Positions 7,383 to 15,412 of a stretch of 16,996 nt of DNA are shown piece by piece. Position numbers and translations under genes: made by a program. How positions within the stretch are numbered: position 1 is the first letter of the stretch; every line of letters starts with the position of its first letter. Under the pieces are notes generated by a model. That model ran no database searches and was not told the DNA's origin. It was given only the letters and a program-made list of their open reading frames with translations. Source of the DNA: a bacterium (GTDB taxonomy: Bacteria; Ratteibacteria; UBA8468; B48-G9; JAFGKM01); assembly GCA_026416755.1 (NCBI GenBank), contig JAOAEP010000023.1, forward strand, positions 1 through 16,996. Direction: 5' to 3'.

Positions 7383-8070
7383 AAAAAAAATGAAAATTTA
7401 TAAAGATATATTGAAAATAAAAAAGGAAGAATTTTTACTTTTTTCAGTTTTATCTGCATATATTCTTTTGGAAAACTTTTTTCTGGAGAAATTTTCTTTC
7501 GCTTATATTCCTCTCTTTTTATTTGAAATTTACTTAACTATTTCTGTTTATAATGGGATTAAAAAAAATGTATATAATGAAAGATTTAGTTTTTTGGAAA
7601 TTTTTAAAGAGGGTTTTCTTTTTTTACCTTCAATTTTACTTTATAATTTTCTAATTATTTTCTCAATTGGTTTAATTTATTTAATTGTCTCAAATTCTAT
7701 TTCCTCAATCAAAATTTTTTCAAAATTATCTTATTTAATCTTTTTTATAATTATCGGATGGGCATCCGTTCCCTTTTTTTATATTCTTTTGACAATTTAT
7801 ACACCATTTATAATAATTGCTAATAATTGTTCAGTTATTAATGGTATTAAAAAAAGTTTTGAATATATGAAGGAAAATCTATCTTATTTGATATGTGTTT
7901 TTTCCCCCTTTTTTTTACTATGGATTTTATTCTTTACAATATTTCAAAAATATAGTAAAATTATTTCCTTAAAAGTTTTTTTGTTACTAATTATTTCATT
8001 CTTGGAGATTTTGACAATAAAAACAGTTTTTATTGTCTATAAAGGAGATAAAAATGAAAGAGATATTTGA
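7378..8070 (+). CDS. Six-helix integral membrane protein of unknown function
   Basis: I do not recognise a family with confidence. The 230 residues contain about six hydrophobic segments (roughly 18-36, 40-60, 78-108, 118-150, 170-192, 198-220). The motif NGIKKSFEYMKENLSYLI after TPFIIIANN resembles membrane proteins in which each helical half contains a 'xxAIKxSxxLxKxN' turn, as in DUF4013 or glycerophosphodiesterase-membrane-domain relatives, but this is only a resemblance. It is the first gene of the por array: porC starts inside its last codons (17-nt overlap, different frame), implying translational coupling. The alternative start at 7390 removes four residues. A role as membrane partner of POR is conceivable but unsupported beyond position. 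Confidence 0.78.
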   Translation: MIKKMKIYKDILKIKKEEFLLFSVLSAYILLENFFLEKFSFAYIPLFLFEIYLTISVYNGIKKNVYNERFSFLEIFKEGFLFLPSILLYNFLIIFSIGLIYLIVSNSISSIKIFSKLSYLIFFIIIGWASVPFFYILLTIYTPFIIIANNCSVINGIKKSFEYMKENLSYLICVFSPFFLLWILFFTIFQKYSKIISLKVFLLLIISFLEILTIKTVFIVYKGDKNERDI

Positions 8071-8632
8071 AATAAGATGGCATGGAAGAGGAGGACAAGG
8101 TGCAAAAACAGCGGCTCTTTTATTTGGTGATGCCTGTGTTTCAACAGGTAAATATATTCAAGCATTTCCAGAATATGGGCCTGAGAGAATGGGGGCACCA
8201 GTTGCTTCTTTTAATAGAATAAGTTCTTCTCCTATAAGAATTCATTCAGGAATAGAAAATCCAGATGTAGTAGTAGTTCTTGATTTTTCATTAATTGAAC
8301 AAATAAATGTTTGTGAAGGACTTGATGATAAAAGAGGGATTTTACTTATCAATACTCCTCTATCCCCAGAAGAGATTAAAAAGAGAATTGGATTTGGTGG
8401 GAAAGTTTATACGGTTGATGCTTCAAAAATCGCCATTGAAACAATTGGGAGAGAAATTCCAAATACTCCAATGATGGGTGCTCTTATTAAAGTGACTGGT
8501 ATTTTAAAACTTGATGAACTTCTTCATGATACGAGAAAAAAACTAGAAGTTAAATTTAGAAATAAACCAGAAGTGATTGAAGGGAATTTAAAAGCAATTG
8601 AAAGGGCATATAATGAAGTGAAAGGAGATTAA
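8054..8632 (+). CDS. porC: Pyruvate:ferredoxin oxidoreductase gamma subunit
   Basis: The 192-residue gamma chain of a four-subunit 2-oxoacid:ferredoxin oxidoreductase, a cytoplasmic enzyme converting pyruvate and CoA to acetyl-CoA, CO2 and reduced ferredoxin. The N-terminus EIRWHGRGGQGAKTAALL (GRGGQG at 11-16) is the family signature, followed by AFPEYGPERMGAPVASFNRIS, also diagnostic. The gamma domain contacts the CoA and closes over the active site. Start at 8054 is chosen because AAAGGAG (8041-8047) lies 6 nt upstream; a TTG seven codons earlier has no such site. Gene order gamma-delta-alpha-beta is the one seen in other anaerobes, apart from the extra small gene described below. Confidence 0.92.
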   Translation: MKEIFEIRWHGRGGQGAKTAALLFGDACVSTGKYIQAFPEYGPERMGAPVASFNRISSSPIRIHSGIENPDVVVVLDFSLIEQINVCEGLDDKRGILLINTPLSPEEIKKRIGFGGKVYTVDASKIAIETIGREIPNTPMMGALIKVTGILKLDELLHDTRKKLEVKFRNKPEVIEGNLKAIERAYNEVKGD

Positions 8633-8633
8633 A

Positions 8634-8924
8634 ATGGAAAAAAAGATGACTTGGAAAGAACTACCTATTGGAGATATTCTCAAAGGTGGGACTTCTTTAA
8701 GTTTTAAAACAGGAAACTGGAGAAGTAAAAAACCTGTTCATCTTCCTGAAAAATGTATAAATTGTTTTATATGCTGGATAAGTTGTCCTGATGATGCAAT
8801 AATTGTTGATGCGGAAAAAGGTAAATGGGTTTCTTTTAATTATGATTATTGTAAAGGTTGTGGTATATGTGCCTATGAGTGTCCTAAAAAAGCAATAGAA
8901 ATGAAAGAGGAAGTGGAAAAATGA
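8634..8924 (+). CDS. porD: Pyruvate:ferredoxin oxidoreductase delta subunit (2[4Fe-4S] ferredoxin-like)
   Basis: A 96-residue bacterial-type ferredoxin chain that passes electrons from the TPP-bound intermediate to external ferredoxin. Two cluster motifs are complete: CINCFICWISCP (Cys41, 44, 47, 51) and CKGCGICAYECP (Cys73, 76, 79, 83), each followed by the usual proline. The N-terminal 35 residues (WKELPIGDILKGGTS, then KTGNWRSKKP) match the extension typical of PorD that wraps on the other subunits. The start follows AAAGGAG by 6 nt and lies one base after the porC stop. The stop overlaps the next gene's start in an ATGA. Confidence 0.93.
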   Translation: MEKKMTWKELPIGDILKGGTSLSFKTGNWRSKKPVHLPEKCINCFICWISCPDDAIIVDAEKGKWVSFNYDYCKGCGICAYECPKKAIEMKEEVEK

Positions 8925-9211
8925 GAAAAAAAATATATTTAATAACTAGTTTATTTTTATCTGGATGGATTTTTTCTGGGATAGAATATCTCATTTTTAA
9001 AAATGAAAAAGATAAATTACAAAAACAAATACAAGAAAAGGAAATGGAAATAACTACATATAAAACTTTACTTGGGGAGGTTGAAAAAGCACAAAACGAT
9101 ATAGAGAATATTATAACCACATTAAATAGTTTAAAATCAAAACTTCAAAAGATGGAGGAAAAAATTAAAAAAGGAGATGACAATGGGGATAAAAGTAGCC
9201 AAAACAGGTAA
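8921..9211 (+). CDS. Small membrane-anchored coiled-coil protein inserted between porD and porA
   Basis: A 96-residue protein of no family I recognise. Residues 5-26 form one transmembrane helix after a basic RKK start. Residues 28-84 are a charged, Glu/Lys/Gln-rich helix with hydrophobics at heptad-like intervals (LQKQI, ITTYKTLL, IENIITTLNSLKSKL), so a coiled coil is likely. The start overlaps the porD stop (ATGA, 8921-8924) and its last 29 nt overlap porA, whose ribosome binding site lies within it. Both overlaps argue that it is really translated and coupled to POR synthesis. It might dock POR at the membrane. DivIC/FtsL-like or PilO-like small anchors have the same architecture, but without sequence support. 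The tail after residue 84 is dictated by the overlapping porA start. Confidence 0.72.
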   Translation: MRKKIYLITSLFLSGWIFSGIEYLIFKNEKDKLQKQIQEKEMEITTYKTLLGEVEKAQNDIENIITTLNSLKSKLQKMEEKIKKGDDNGDKSSQNR

Positions 9212-10373
9212 TGAAGCATTTGCTGAAGGTATGAGACAGATAAATCCTGATGTTGTAGCTGCTTATCCAATAACTCCCCAGACAGAAATTGTTCAAATTT
9301 TTTCTCAATTTGTAGCAGATGGTCTTGTTAAAACAGAATTTATTCAGGTTGAAAGTGAACATTCTGCAATGAGTGCATGTATTGGAGCAAGTGCTGCTGG
9401 AGCAAGAGCAATGACAGGGACATCTTCTCAAGGGCTTGCGTACATGTGGGAAATGCTTTATATTGCTTCTGGGCTAAGGCTACCAATAATTATGGCTGTT
9501 GTAAATAGAGCACTTTCTTCACCTATAAACATACATTGTGACCATTCAGATACTTTTGGAGCAAGAGATAGTGGTTGGATACAAATCTATTCTGAAAATG
9601 TGCAAGAAACATATGACAATTTAATTCAGGGAGTTAGAATTGCTGAACATCCAGATGTGAGATTACCGTGTATGATTATGACAGATGGTTTTATCTTAAG
9701 TCATTGCCTTGAAACAATGGAAATGTTAACTGATCAAGAAGTTCAAGAATTTATTGGGAAACCACCAGAAAGAGAAAATCTTATAAAGTCAGCAATTGAA
9801 GGGAACCCAATTACTATAGGAGCGCTTGATTTACAGGACTATTATTTTGAACATAAAAGACAACAAGCAGAGGGGATGAAAAATGCATTAAAAGTTATAC
9901 CTCTTATAGGTAAGGAATTTGGAGAAAAATTTGGAAGGTATTATAGTTTTGTTGAAAATTATATGATTGAAGATGCAGACATTGGTATTGTAGTTATTGG
10001 TTCAACAGCGGGAACTGGGAAAGAAGTGGTTGACAATTTAAGAAAAAAAGGAATAAAAGCAGGATTATTAAAAATAAGAGTTTTAAGGCCTTTACCTGTA
10101 GAAGAAATAAGAGATTCATTAAAAAACTTAAAAGTAGTTGGAATTATGGATAGAGTTGAAGGGATGAATGCTTTTTGTGGACCTTTATATTCAGAGATTG
10201 CTACTTGTCTTTATGACTTAGAAAAAAAACCCATTTTAACAGATTTTGTTTATGGGCTTGGTGGAAGAGATGTAAAAATTGAAGATATTGAAACTATTTT
10301 TAATGATTTATTAAAAATTTTAGAAAAAGGGAAAAAGGAATTCACTTTAAAATATATAGGAGTAAGAGAATAA
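9183..10373 (+). CDS. porA: Pyruvate:ferredoxin oxidoreductase alpha subunit
   Basis: The 396-residue alpha chain contributes the pyrimidine side of the TPP site and the substrate pocket. Visible residues are the PITPQT motif (Thr31, substrate binding in characterised PFOR), VESEHSAM (Glu57/Glu59, activating the cofactor), GARAMTGTSSQGL, and NRALSSP with Arg109, the counterpart of the pyruvate carboxylate-binding arginine. The domain-II segment from about 265 (IVVIGSTAGTGKEVVDNLRKKGIKAGLLKIRVLRP) is the transketolase C-terminal-like fold. ATG 9177 is directly against the GGAG and cannot use it; ATG 9183 is 6 nt from AAAGGAG (9170-9176), the spacing used by porC, so I choose 9183. Confidence 0.94.
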   Translation: MGIKVAKTGNEAFAEGMRQINPDVVAAYPITPQTEIVQIFSQFVADGLVKTEFIQVESEHSAMSACIGASAAGARAMTGTSSQGLAYMWEMLYIASGLRLPIIMAVVNRALSSPINIHCDHSDTFGARDSGWIQIYSENVQETYDNLIQGVRIAEHPDVRLPCMIMTDGFILSHCLETMEMLTDQEVQEFIGKPPERENLIKSAIEGNPITIGALDLQDYYFEHKRQQAEGMKNALKVIPLIGKEFGEKFGRYYSFVENYMIEDADIGIVVIGSTAGTGKEVVDNLRKKGIKAGLLKIRVLRPLPVEEIRDSLKNLKVVGIMDRVEGMNAFCGPLYSEIATCLYDLEKKPILTDFVYGLGGRDVKIEDIETIFNDLLKILEKGKKEFTLKYIGVRE

Positions 10374-10376
10374 TTT

Positions 10377-10402
10377 GGAGGACAGTTCTCCGAAAAAGGA
10401 GG
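10377..10402 (+). promoter_or_regulatory. Competing hairpins around the porB ribosome binding site
   Basis: In the 36-nt porA-porB gap, CTCC (10388-10391) can pair either with GGAG upstream (10377-10380, 7-nt loop) or with the GGAG of the porB ribosome binding site (10398-10401, loop GAAAAA). The second pairing hides the site, the first frees it. It is the only gap in the array with such an element; the stems are only 4-5 bp. Confidence 0.3.
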
Positions 10403-10409
10403 TTTTAAG

Positions 10410-11333
10410 ATGCCTAGTATAAGAGAACTTGCAAAAAGAGAGAGTAGATTTGTTTCTGGTCATAGATTATGTGCGGGATGTGGAGCAGGAATTGTGATGA
10501 GATTGGTACTTCTTGCTATTGATAAACCAGTGATTGCTTCATGTTCTACTGGATGTGTAGAAGTTGCTTCAACAATATTTCCATACTCATCATGGAAGGT
10601 TCCATGGATACATTCTGCTTTTGAGAATTCTGCAAGTACAATAAGTGGTATTGAAGCAGCATATAATGTTTTTAAGAGAGAAGGTAAAATTGAAAAAGAA
10701 ATTGTTTTTGTTGGTTTTGGAGGTGATGGTGGAACTCATGATATTGGTTTTCAAGCACTAAGTGGTGCAGCAGAAAGAGGACACAATGTTTTATATATTT
10801 GTTATAATAATCAGGCCTATATGAATACAGGAATCCAGAGGTCTGGTGCCACTCCTAAATATGCTCATACTACTACTTCACCTGTTGGGAAAGTTATACC
10901 AGGTAAAATCCAATGGCAAAAAAATCTTGTTGAAATTATGGTGGCTCATGGAATTCCATATGCTGCAACTTCAATTCCTGGAAGATGGAATGATCTTGTC
11001 AATAAAGTGGAAAAAGCAATAAAAATTAATGGATTTAAATATATAGAAGTACTTTCTCCTTGTCGTTTGGGTTGGCCTCATGAACCAGAATTGACTATGG
11101 AAATTTCACGACTTGCTGTTGAAACTTGTCTTTGGCCACTTTATGAAGTTTTTGAAGGTAAGTATAAATTGACTTATAAACCTAAAGAGAAAAAACCAAT
11201 AAGTGAATGGTTTAAATTACAGGGTAGATTTAGACATCTTCTTTTACCTCAAAATACTCAATTACTAGAAGAAATACAAAAAGAAATTGATAGAAGATGG
11301 GAAAATTTACTTAGAAAATGTGAAGAAATATGA
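10410..11333 (+). CDS. porB: Pyruvate:ferredoxin oxidoreductase beta subunit
   Basis: The 307-residue beta chain binds TPP-Mg and the proximal [4Fe-4S] cluster. Likely cluster ligands are Cys21 and Cys24 (LCAGCG), Cys49 (STGC) and Cys218 (SPCRLGWP). The TPP motif is GFGGDGGTHDIGFQ (Asp106) followed 26 residues later by YNNQAYMNTG (Asn133/134). The stretch AYMNTGIQRSGATP is characteristic of pyruvate-specific enzymes, in contrast to 2-oxoglutarate or isovalerate types, so pyruvate is the best substrate call. The C-terminal region (from about 265) is an extra helical tail rich in Arg and Glu. Start follows AAAAAGGAGG by 7 nt. Its stop overlaps the transporter start as ATGA. Confidence 0.94.
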   Translation: MPSIRELAKRESRFVSGHRLCAGCGAGIVMRLVLLAIDKPVIASCSTGCVEVASTIFPYSSWKVPWIHSAFENSASTISGIEAAYNVFKREGKIEKEIVFVGFGGDGGTHDIGFQALSGAAERGHNVLYICYNNQAYMNTGIQRSGATPKYAHTTTSPVGKVIPGKIQWQKNLVEIMVAHGIPYAATSIPGRWNDLVNKVEKAIKINGFKYIEVLSPCRLGWPHEPELTMEISRLAVETCLWPLYEVFEGKYKLTYKPKEKKPISEWFKLQGRFRHLLLPQNTQLLEEIQKEIDRRWENLLRKCEEI

Positions 11334-12982
11334 ACTCTTTGATAGTAGGGCTAATTGGTTTAATATTATTTATTTTTTCATATTTTCTTTATGGGAAATA
11401 TTTAGAAAAATTATGGAATATTGATGAGAAAAGAAAACCACCCTCATATACAAAAGCAGATGGTATAGATTATGTTCCTGCAAAACACTGGTTAATACTT
11501 TTTGGACACCATTTTTCTTCAATTGCTGGTGCTGGACCAATTTTAGGGCCTGTTATTGCTGCCTGTTTATGGGGTTGGGGTCCTGCTTTTTTATGGATTG
11601 TATTTGGTTCTATTTTTTTTGGAGGAGTTCACGATTTTTCATCACTCGTTTTAAGTGTAAGGAATGAAGGCCAAACGATAGGAGAGATAACAAAAAAAAT
11701 TTTTGGAGATAAGAGCAAAATTATCTTTTCTTTATTTTTATGGTTCACTCTTATTCTTGTAGTTGCAGTTTTTTCAGCAGTAACTTCTAAAACATTTATT
11801 GAAGAGCCATCAATAGTTATTCCTACTTTTTTTCTTATACTGGATGCTTTAATATTTGGCTTTTTAGTTTATAAAAAGAATGTTTCAGTTTTTTATTCTA
11901 CAATTATTTGTCTTTTCTTACTTATCTTATCTTTCACAATTGGGAAAGAAAACCCTATTATTATAAAATTTAATCCTCTAAAAATATGGATATGCATACT
12001 TCTTTTTTATAGTTTCATAGCAAGTATCTTGCCTGTAAATATTCTTCTACAGCCTAGGGATTACTTATCTTCTTTTATTCTTTTTGGTGGAATGTTTTTG
12101 GGATATATTGGGCTTATATCTTCTCATCCAAAAGTAAAAACACCATTTTATACTACATTTTACTCAAATTCTGGTTCTTTATGGCCAATGATGTTTGTCA
12201 TAATTGCTTGTGGTGCAATAAGTGGATTCCATGGACTTGTTTCAAGTGGTACTACTTCAAAACAGATAGCCAATGAGAAAGATATAAAAAAGATTGGATA
12301 TGGTGGAATGTTAACAGAAGGATTTCTTTCAATTCTTGCTTTATTATGTGTTTGTGCTGGGTTATACTGGGTAGGTGAAATTCCTGAATTTACATATCCT
12401 GAACTTATGAAAAAAGGTGACTGGATTGGAACATTTGCTACTGGTTATGGTCAAATACTAAAAAAAATTTTAAATCCTCAAATAGGTAAAATTATAGCCA
12501 TTATTATGATAAATAGTTTTGTTTTAACTACACTTGATACAGCAACAAGAATAACAAGATATTTAACACAGGAACTTTTTGGGGAAACATTTAGAATTAA
12601 ACCAATTAAGAATAGATACTTTGCAACATTTATTATAATTCTATTTGCTGGATATCTTGCCTTTGGAAATTGGCAGAAGATATGGCCTATTTTTGGTGCT
12701 TCAAATCAACTTGTTGCTGGAATTACTCTTTTCCTCTGTGGATTTTACCTTTTTCTCAATAGAAAAAAATACATTAGTGCTTTAATTCCCTCAATAATTA
12801 TGTTTTTAATCACAATGACAGCCCTGACAATTCAAATGATTTCTTTTTATACACAGAAAAATTTTCTACTTGGAAATATATGCTTAATTCTTCTTACTCT
12901 TTCAATTTTTATCATAGATGAAGGAATAAAAATCTTAATTCAAATTAAAAAAGGAGTACAGAATGAAAAAAGAAGTACTTGA
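11330..12982 (+). CDS. cstA: CstA/BtsT-family carbon-starvation transporter (pyruvate or peptide uptake)
   Basis: A 550-residue polytopic inner-membrane protein with family signatures in order: KADGIDYVPAKHW, FGHHFSSIAGAGPILGP (about 58-74), GGVHDFSSL, LLQPRDYLSS, SGFHGLVSSGTTSKQIANE, LTTLDTATRITRYLTQE and FGASNQLVAG. CstA and BtsT of enteric bacteria import pyruvate (BtsT with protons), and CstA was first linked to peptide uptake. Coupling to porB by a 4-nt ATGA overlap makes pyruvate supply to POR the simplest role, by inference. It is somewhat shorter than enteric CstA (about 700). The coding end overlaps the next gene by 20 nt. Export instead of import cannot be excluded. Confidence 0.92.
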   Translation: MNSLIVGLIGLILFIFSYFLYGKYLEKLWNIDEKRKPPSYTKADGIDYVPAKHWLILFGHHFSSIAGAGPILGPVIAACLWGWGPAFLWIVFGSIFFGGVHDFSSLVLSVRNEGQTIGEITKKIFGDKSKIIFSLFLWFTLILVVAVFSAVTSKTFIEEPSIVIPTFFLILDALIFGFLVYKKNVSVFYSTIICLFLLILSFTIGKENPIIIKFNPLKIWICILLFYSFIASILPVNILLQPRDYLSSFILFGGMFLGYIGLISSHPKVKTPFYTTFYSNSGSLWPMMFVIIACGAISGFHGLVSSGTTSKQIANEKDIKKIGYGGMLTEGFLSILALLCVCAGLYWVGEIPEFTYPELMKKGDWIGTFATGYGQILKKILNPQIGKIIAIIMINSFVLTTLDTATRITRYLTQELFGETFRIKPIKNRYFATFIIILFAGYLAFGNWQKIWPIFGASNQLVAGITLFLCGFYLFLNRKKYISALIPSIIMFLITMTALTIQMISFYTQKNFLLGNICLILLTLSIFIIDEGIKILIQIKKGVQNEKRST

Positions 12983-14177
12983 AGGAGAGATTGAATACTT
13001 ATGTTTTGATAAACTACCAAAACATGATTCTACATGGGGACTTTGTACAGGAATTGATGGGAATATATATATTGCTGCTTGTGGAGAAGGGACAGGAGGT
13101 TTAAGTGTTTTCCTTTTAAGATATTTACCAGACAAAGAAAAACTTGAATATTTAATAGAAGTAGGGCCTGAGATTGGAGAACCACCTGATAATGGACATG
13201 CAACTCAATCTAAAATTCATTACTGTTTGATTCCTGGAAGTGATGGATTGCTTTACTGTGCAACTCATGCAAGTGGACCACCCATAAATTATCCTTTCTG
13301 GAGACCACAAAATACATGGGATGATGAAAATGTTATATTTCCAGGTGCTTTCATTTTTACCTATGACCCTGTAAAGAATAAAATAAACAATTTTGGAATT
13401 GGTCCTAAAAGAGAAGGGAGTAGATGTCTTGCTTATGATGAAAAGAGAAAGAAATTGTATGGTATAACTTGGCCAAGAAATCACATTTATGTTTACTACA
13501 TTGAATCTCGGAAGTATCTTGACCTTGGTAGAATTGGAGATATAAATCCCCAGGTAATTTTTCTTGATAAATATGGAAATGCTTATACAACAGATGATTA
13601 TGGATTTATTTTAAAAATAGATGCAGAAACAAATGAAGTAAAAAATTTAAAAGTGAAATGTCCATATGAAAATTATAGATATGGTTGGCACAACGTTCCT
13701 TATGATGTTGTTCCTTCTCCTGACTGGGAATGGTTTTATGGAACTGACTGGGGATATGAGTCCCATTTATGGAGATTTACACCTTATAGAGAAAGACCAA
13801 TAATTGAAGATTTAGGAAGAGCATGGGGTCCAACTGATTTTAAAACAGATAGATATCTTGAAAGATATCAGGTAAGAGGACTTATCTTTGGAGCAGATGG
13901 TAAATTATATTTTACAATGCAGTGTGGATGGGAAAAAGAAGAAAATAAATATCTTTTAAGATTAAATACAGAAACACATGAAAGAGAAGTTATCGGTTCA
14001 TTAACTTTTGGGGACCATAAACCAAGAGCAATTGCAAGTGCGACTTTTGATTTTTATGGAAATTTATATTTTGCTGAAGCAGGCAATTCACCGACTGGAA
14101 TATATATTTATAGACCTAGTTATGTAAAAAAAGATAAAAAACTTTTTTCTTGGAAAGATGTTAAATTATGGGGGTGA
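12963..14177 (+). CDS. Seven-bladed beta-propeller protein, function unknown (first of two)
   Basis: A 404-residue protein without signal peptide, so presumably cytoplasmic. Seven repeats of the type 'G-x-hydrophobic-Y-x-(T/A/G)...hydrophobic-x-Y/R-x-(P/T)' are visible near residues 34-54, 96-135 (with a long insertion), 164-179, 205-220, 257-273, 313-334 and 367-384, consistent with a seven-bladed propeller of the NHL/SMP-30/YVTN kind. GHATQSKIHY (78-87) and CATH (99-102) cluster His79, Gln82, His86 and His102, which could form a metal or catalytic site, as in some propeller lyases. I cannot assign a function. Start ATG has AAGGAG 7 nt upstream, inside the transporter gene. It ends 3 nt before a second propeller gene. 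Confidence 0.82.
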   Translation: MKKEVLEGEIEYLCFDKLPKHDSTWGLCTGIDGNIYIAACGEGTGGLSVFLLRYLPDKEKLEYLIEVGPEIGEPPDNGHATQSKIHYCLIPGSDGLLYCATHASGPPINYPFWRPQNTWDDENVIFPGAFIFTYDPVKNKINNFGIGPKREGSRCLAYDEKRKKLYGITWPRNHIYVYYIESRKYLDLGRIGDINPQVIFLDKYGNAYTTDDYGFILKIDAETNEVKNLKVKCPYENYRYGWHNVPYDVVPSPDWEWFYGTDWGYESHLWRFTPYRERPIIEDLGRAWGPTDFKTDRYLERYQVRGLIFGADGKLYFTMQCGWEKEENKYLLRLNTETHEREVIGSLTFGDHKPRAIASATFDFYGNLYFAEAGNSPTGIYIYRPSYVKKDKKLFSWKDVKLWG

Positions 14178-14180
14178 AAA

Positions 14181-15332
14181 ATGAAAGATTTTGAAAAAGA
14201 ATTAGAAAAAAGAAAATGGCCTGAAAGACCAGAAATACATATTGATCTTAGAAAATATAATCCTTATGTTAGTTATGGTAGGGTAGAAAATAGAAGTTTA
14301 CGGCTTTTTCAATCACTTTCTGAACCAATTCCACCTGAGGAATGTGCAATAACTTCTCTTTGTAGAGGTAAAAATAGGAAGATTTATGGAGCAACAAGTG
14401 GTAAAAAAAGCCATCTTTTTTATTACAGTTTTTCACCGCAAGGAGATGGGGTTTGTGATATTGGCATAGTTGAAGGAGCAAAGAGCATAAAAAATTCATT
14501 ATGTGTGGATAAACAAGGCAATATTTGGGGTGGAGTTAGTGAAGGAGAAAAGGGTTTTATATTTTTTTATGATACATCAAAGGATTATATGGGAGAAGCA
14601 TCTACTGTTTCAGGTGAAATAAAAATAATTCTGGAGCCAATTCCTGGAGAATTTATTATTTCTCTTATCTGTGATGAAGAAAAAAATTTACTTTATGGGT
14701 TAACAAATGAAGGGAATTTTTTTATATATGAAATTTCTAAAAATGAAGTTATAAGTAAAGGACAGATTGATAAAAATAAATTATTCTCTAATGTAATTGT
14801 GAAGGAAGATAAGGGAAATATTTATTTATTTGGGGCATATGGTCAGATAATTGAATATTCAGTTTTAGAGGATAAAATAATCCCTCTTGATATTTATGTT
14901 CCATTTCTTAAAGGAAGAAGTTTTTATGACCGTGTTTCTTCAGTTTGTTTTAATGAATATGACGGATTTATATATGGTGGGACTTCAGTTGATGGAATAT
15001 TTTTTTCTTTTAATCCAGAAACAAAATTTGTAAGAATGATAGGTAAAGTTACTCCTGAAAAAGATATACCATGTTTGACAGTTGGGAATGATGGGATTGT
15101 TTATGGAATAAGTGGTGAAAAAGATGGCATGGCTCATCTATTCTCTTATAATCCAGATACATATTCTCTAACAGATTTAGGAATTTTGTATACTACAATA
15201 GAAATACCCTGGCATGGATATGAATTTTCTTCTGCATGTACAGGTGATTTTGGAGAAATTTATCTTGGAGAAAGTGACAGAATAAGTCATCTATTTATAT
15301 ATTTCCCACCAGTCCCAAAAAAGAAAAAGTGA
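14181..15332 (+). CDS. Seven-bladed beta-propeller protein, function unknown (second of two)
   Basis: A 383-residue presumably cytoplasmic protein. After an N-terminal charged helix (1-35), seven blades share an 'xIYGGTS...HLFxYxP'-like strand pair near 68-84, 114-132, 170-185, 212-228, 263-279, 307-325 and 360-376. Spacing is about 45-55 residues, as expected for one blade each. The first (SHLFYYSF) and last (SHLFIYFP) blades are most alike, and the protein ends PPVPKKKK. Unlike its upstream neighbour it has no histidine cluster, so a binding or scaffold role is as likely as catalysis. It starts 3 nt after the first propeller with only a weak GGGGGTG site, suggesting coupling and perhaps a fixed ratio of the two proteins. 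No family recognised. Confidence 0.82.
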   Translation: MKDFEKELEKRKWPERPEIHIDLRKYNPYVSYGRVENRSLRLFQSLSEPIPPEECAITSLCRGKNRKIYGATSGKKSHLFYYSFSPQGDGVCDIGIVEGAKSIKNSLCVDKQGNIWGGVSEGEKGFIFFYDTSKDYMGEASTVSGEIKIILEPIPGEFIISLICDEEKNLLYGLTNEGNFFIYEISKNEVISKGQIDKNKLFSNVIVKEDKGNIYLFGAYGQIIEYSVLEDKIIPLDIYVPFLKGRSFYDRVSSVCFNEYDGFIYGGTSVDGIFFSFNPETKFVRMIGKVTPEKDIPCLTVGNDGIVYGISGEKDGMAHLFSYNPDTYSLTDLGILYTTIEIPWHGYEFSSACTGDFGEIYLGESDRISHLFIYFPPVPKKKK

Positions 15333-15367
15333 ATATTTAAAAATTATTTTCAATCATTTCTTATTTT

Positions 15368-15410
15368 ATTCTTCACAACTTAGTATAAAATGAATTTTGG
15401 GAAGAAGAAT
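15368..15410. repeat. Inverted repeat before the tRNA promoter
   Basis: ATTCTTC (15368-15374) and GAAGAAT (15404-15410) form a perfect 7-bp inverted repeat with a 29-nt loop, ending 2 nt before the -35 of the tRNA promoter. No T-run follows, so it is not a classical terminator. It may be chance in AT-rich DNA. It lies in the 143-nt gap after the propeller operon, otherwise featureless before the promoter. Confidence 0.25.
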
Positions 15411-15412
15411 GC

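Noticed and set aside
8921..9211. Coiled-coil protein as a DivIC/FtsL cell-division protein
   Set aside because: Only the general TM-plus-coil layout matches; no sequence motif, and the context is metabolic.
9165..9431. Cysteine-rich minus-strand open frame opposite the start of porA
   Set aside because: The cysteines come from the complement of Ala/Thr codons in porA; no spaced metal motif and no ribosome binding site.
13152..13590. Minus-strand open frames opposite the first propeller gene
   Set aside because: Shadow frames of a repetitive gene with no initiation signal.
15333..15360. AT-rich imperfect dyad after the second propeller gene as a terminator
   Set aside because: Pairing is weak (TGAA/TTCA with a long AT loop), no GC stem and no T-run.
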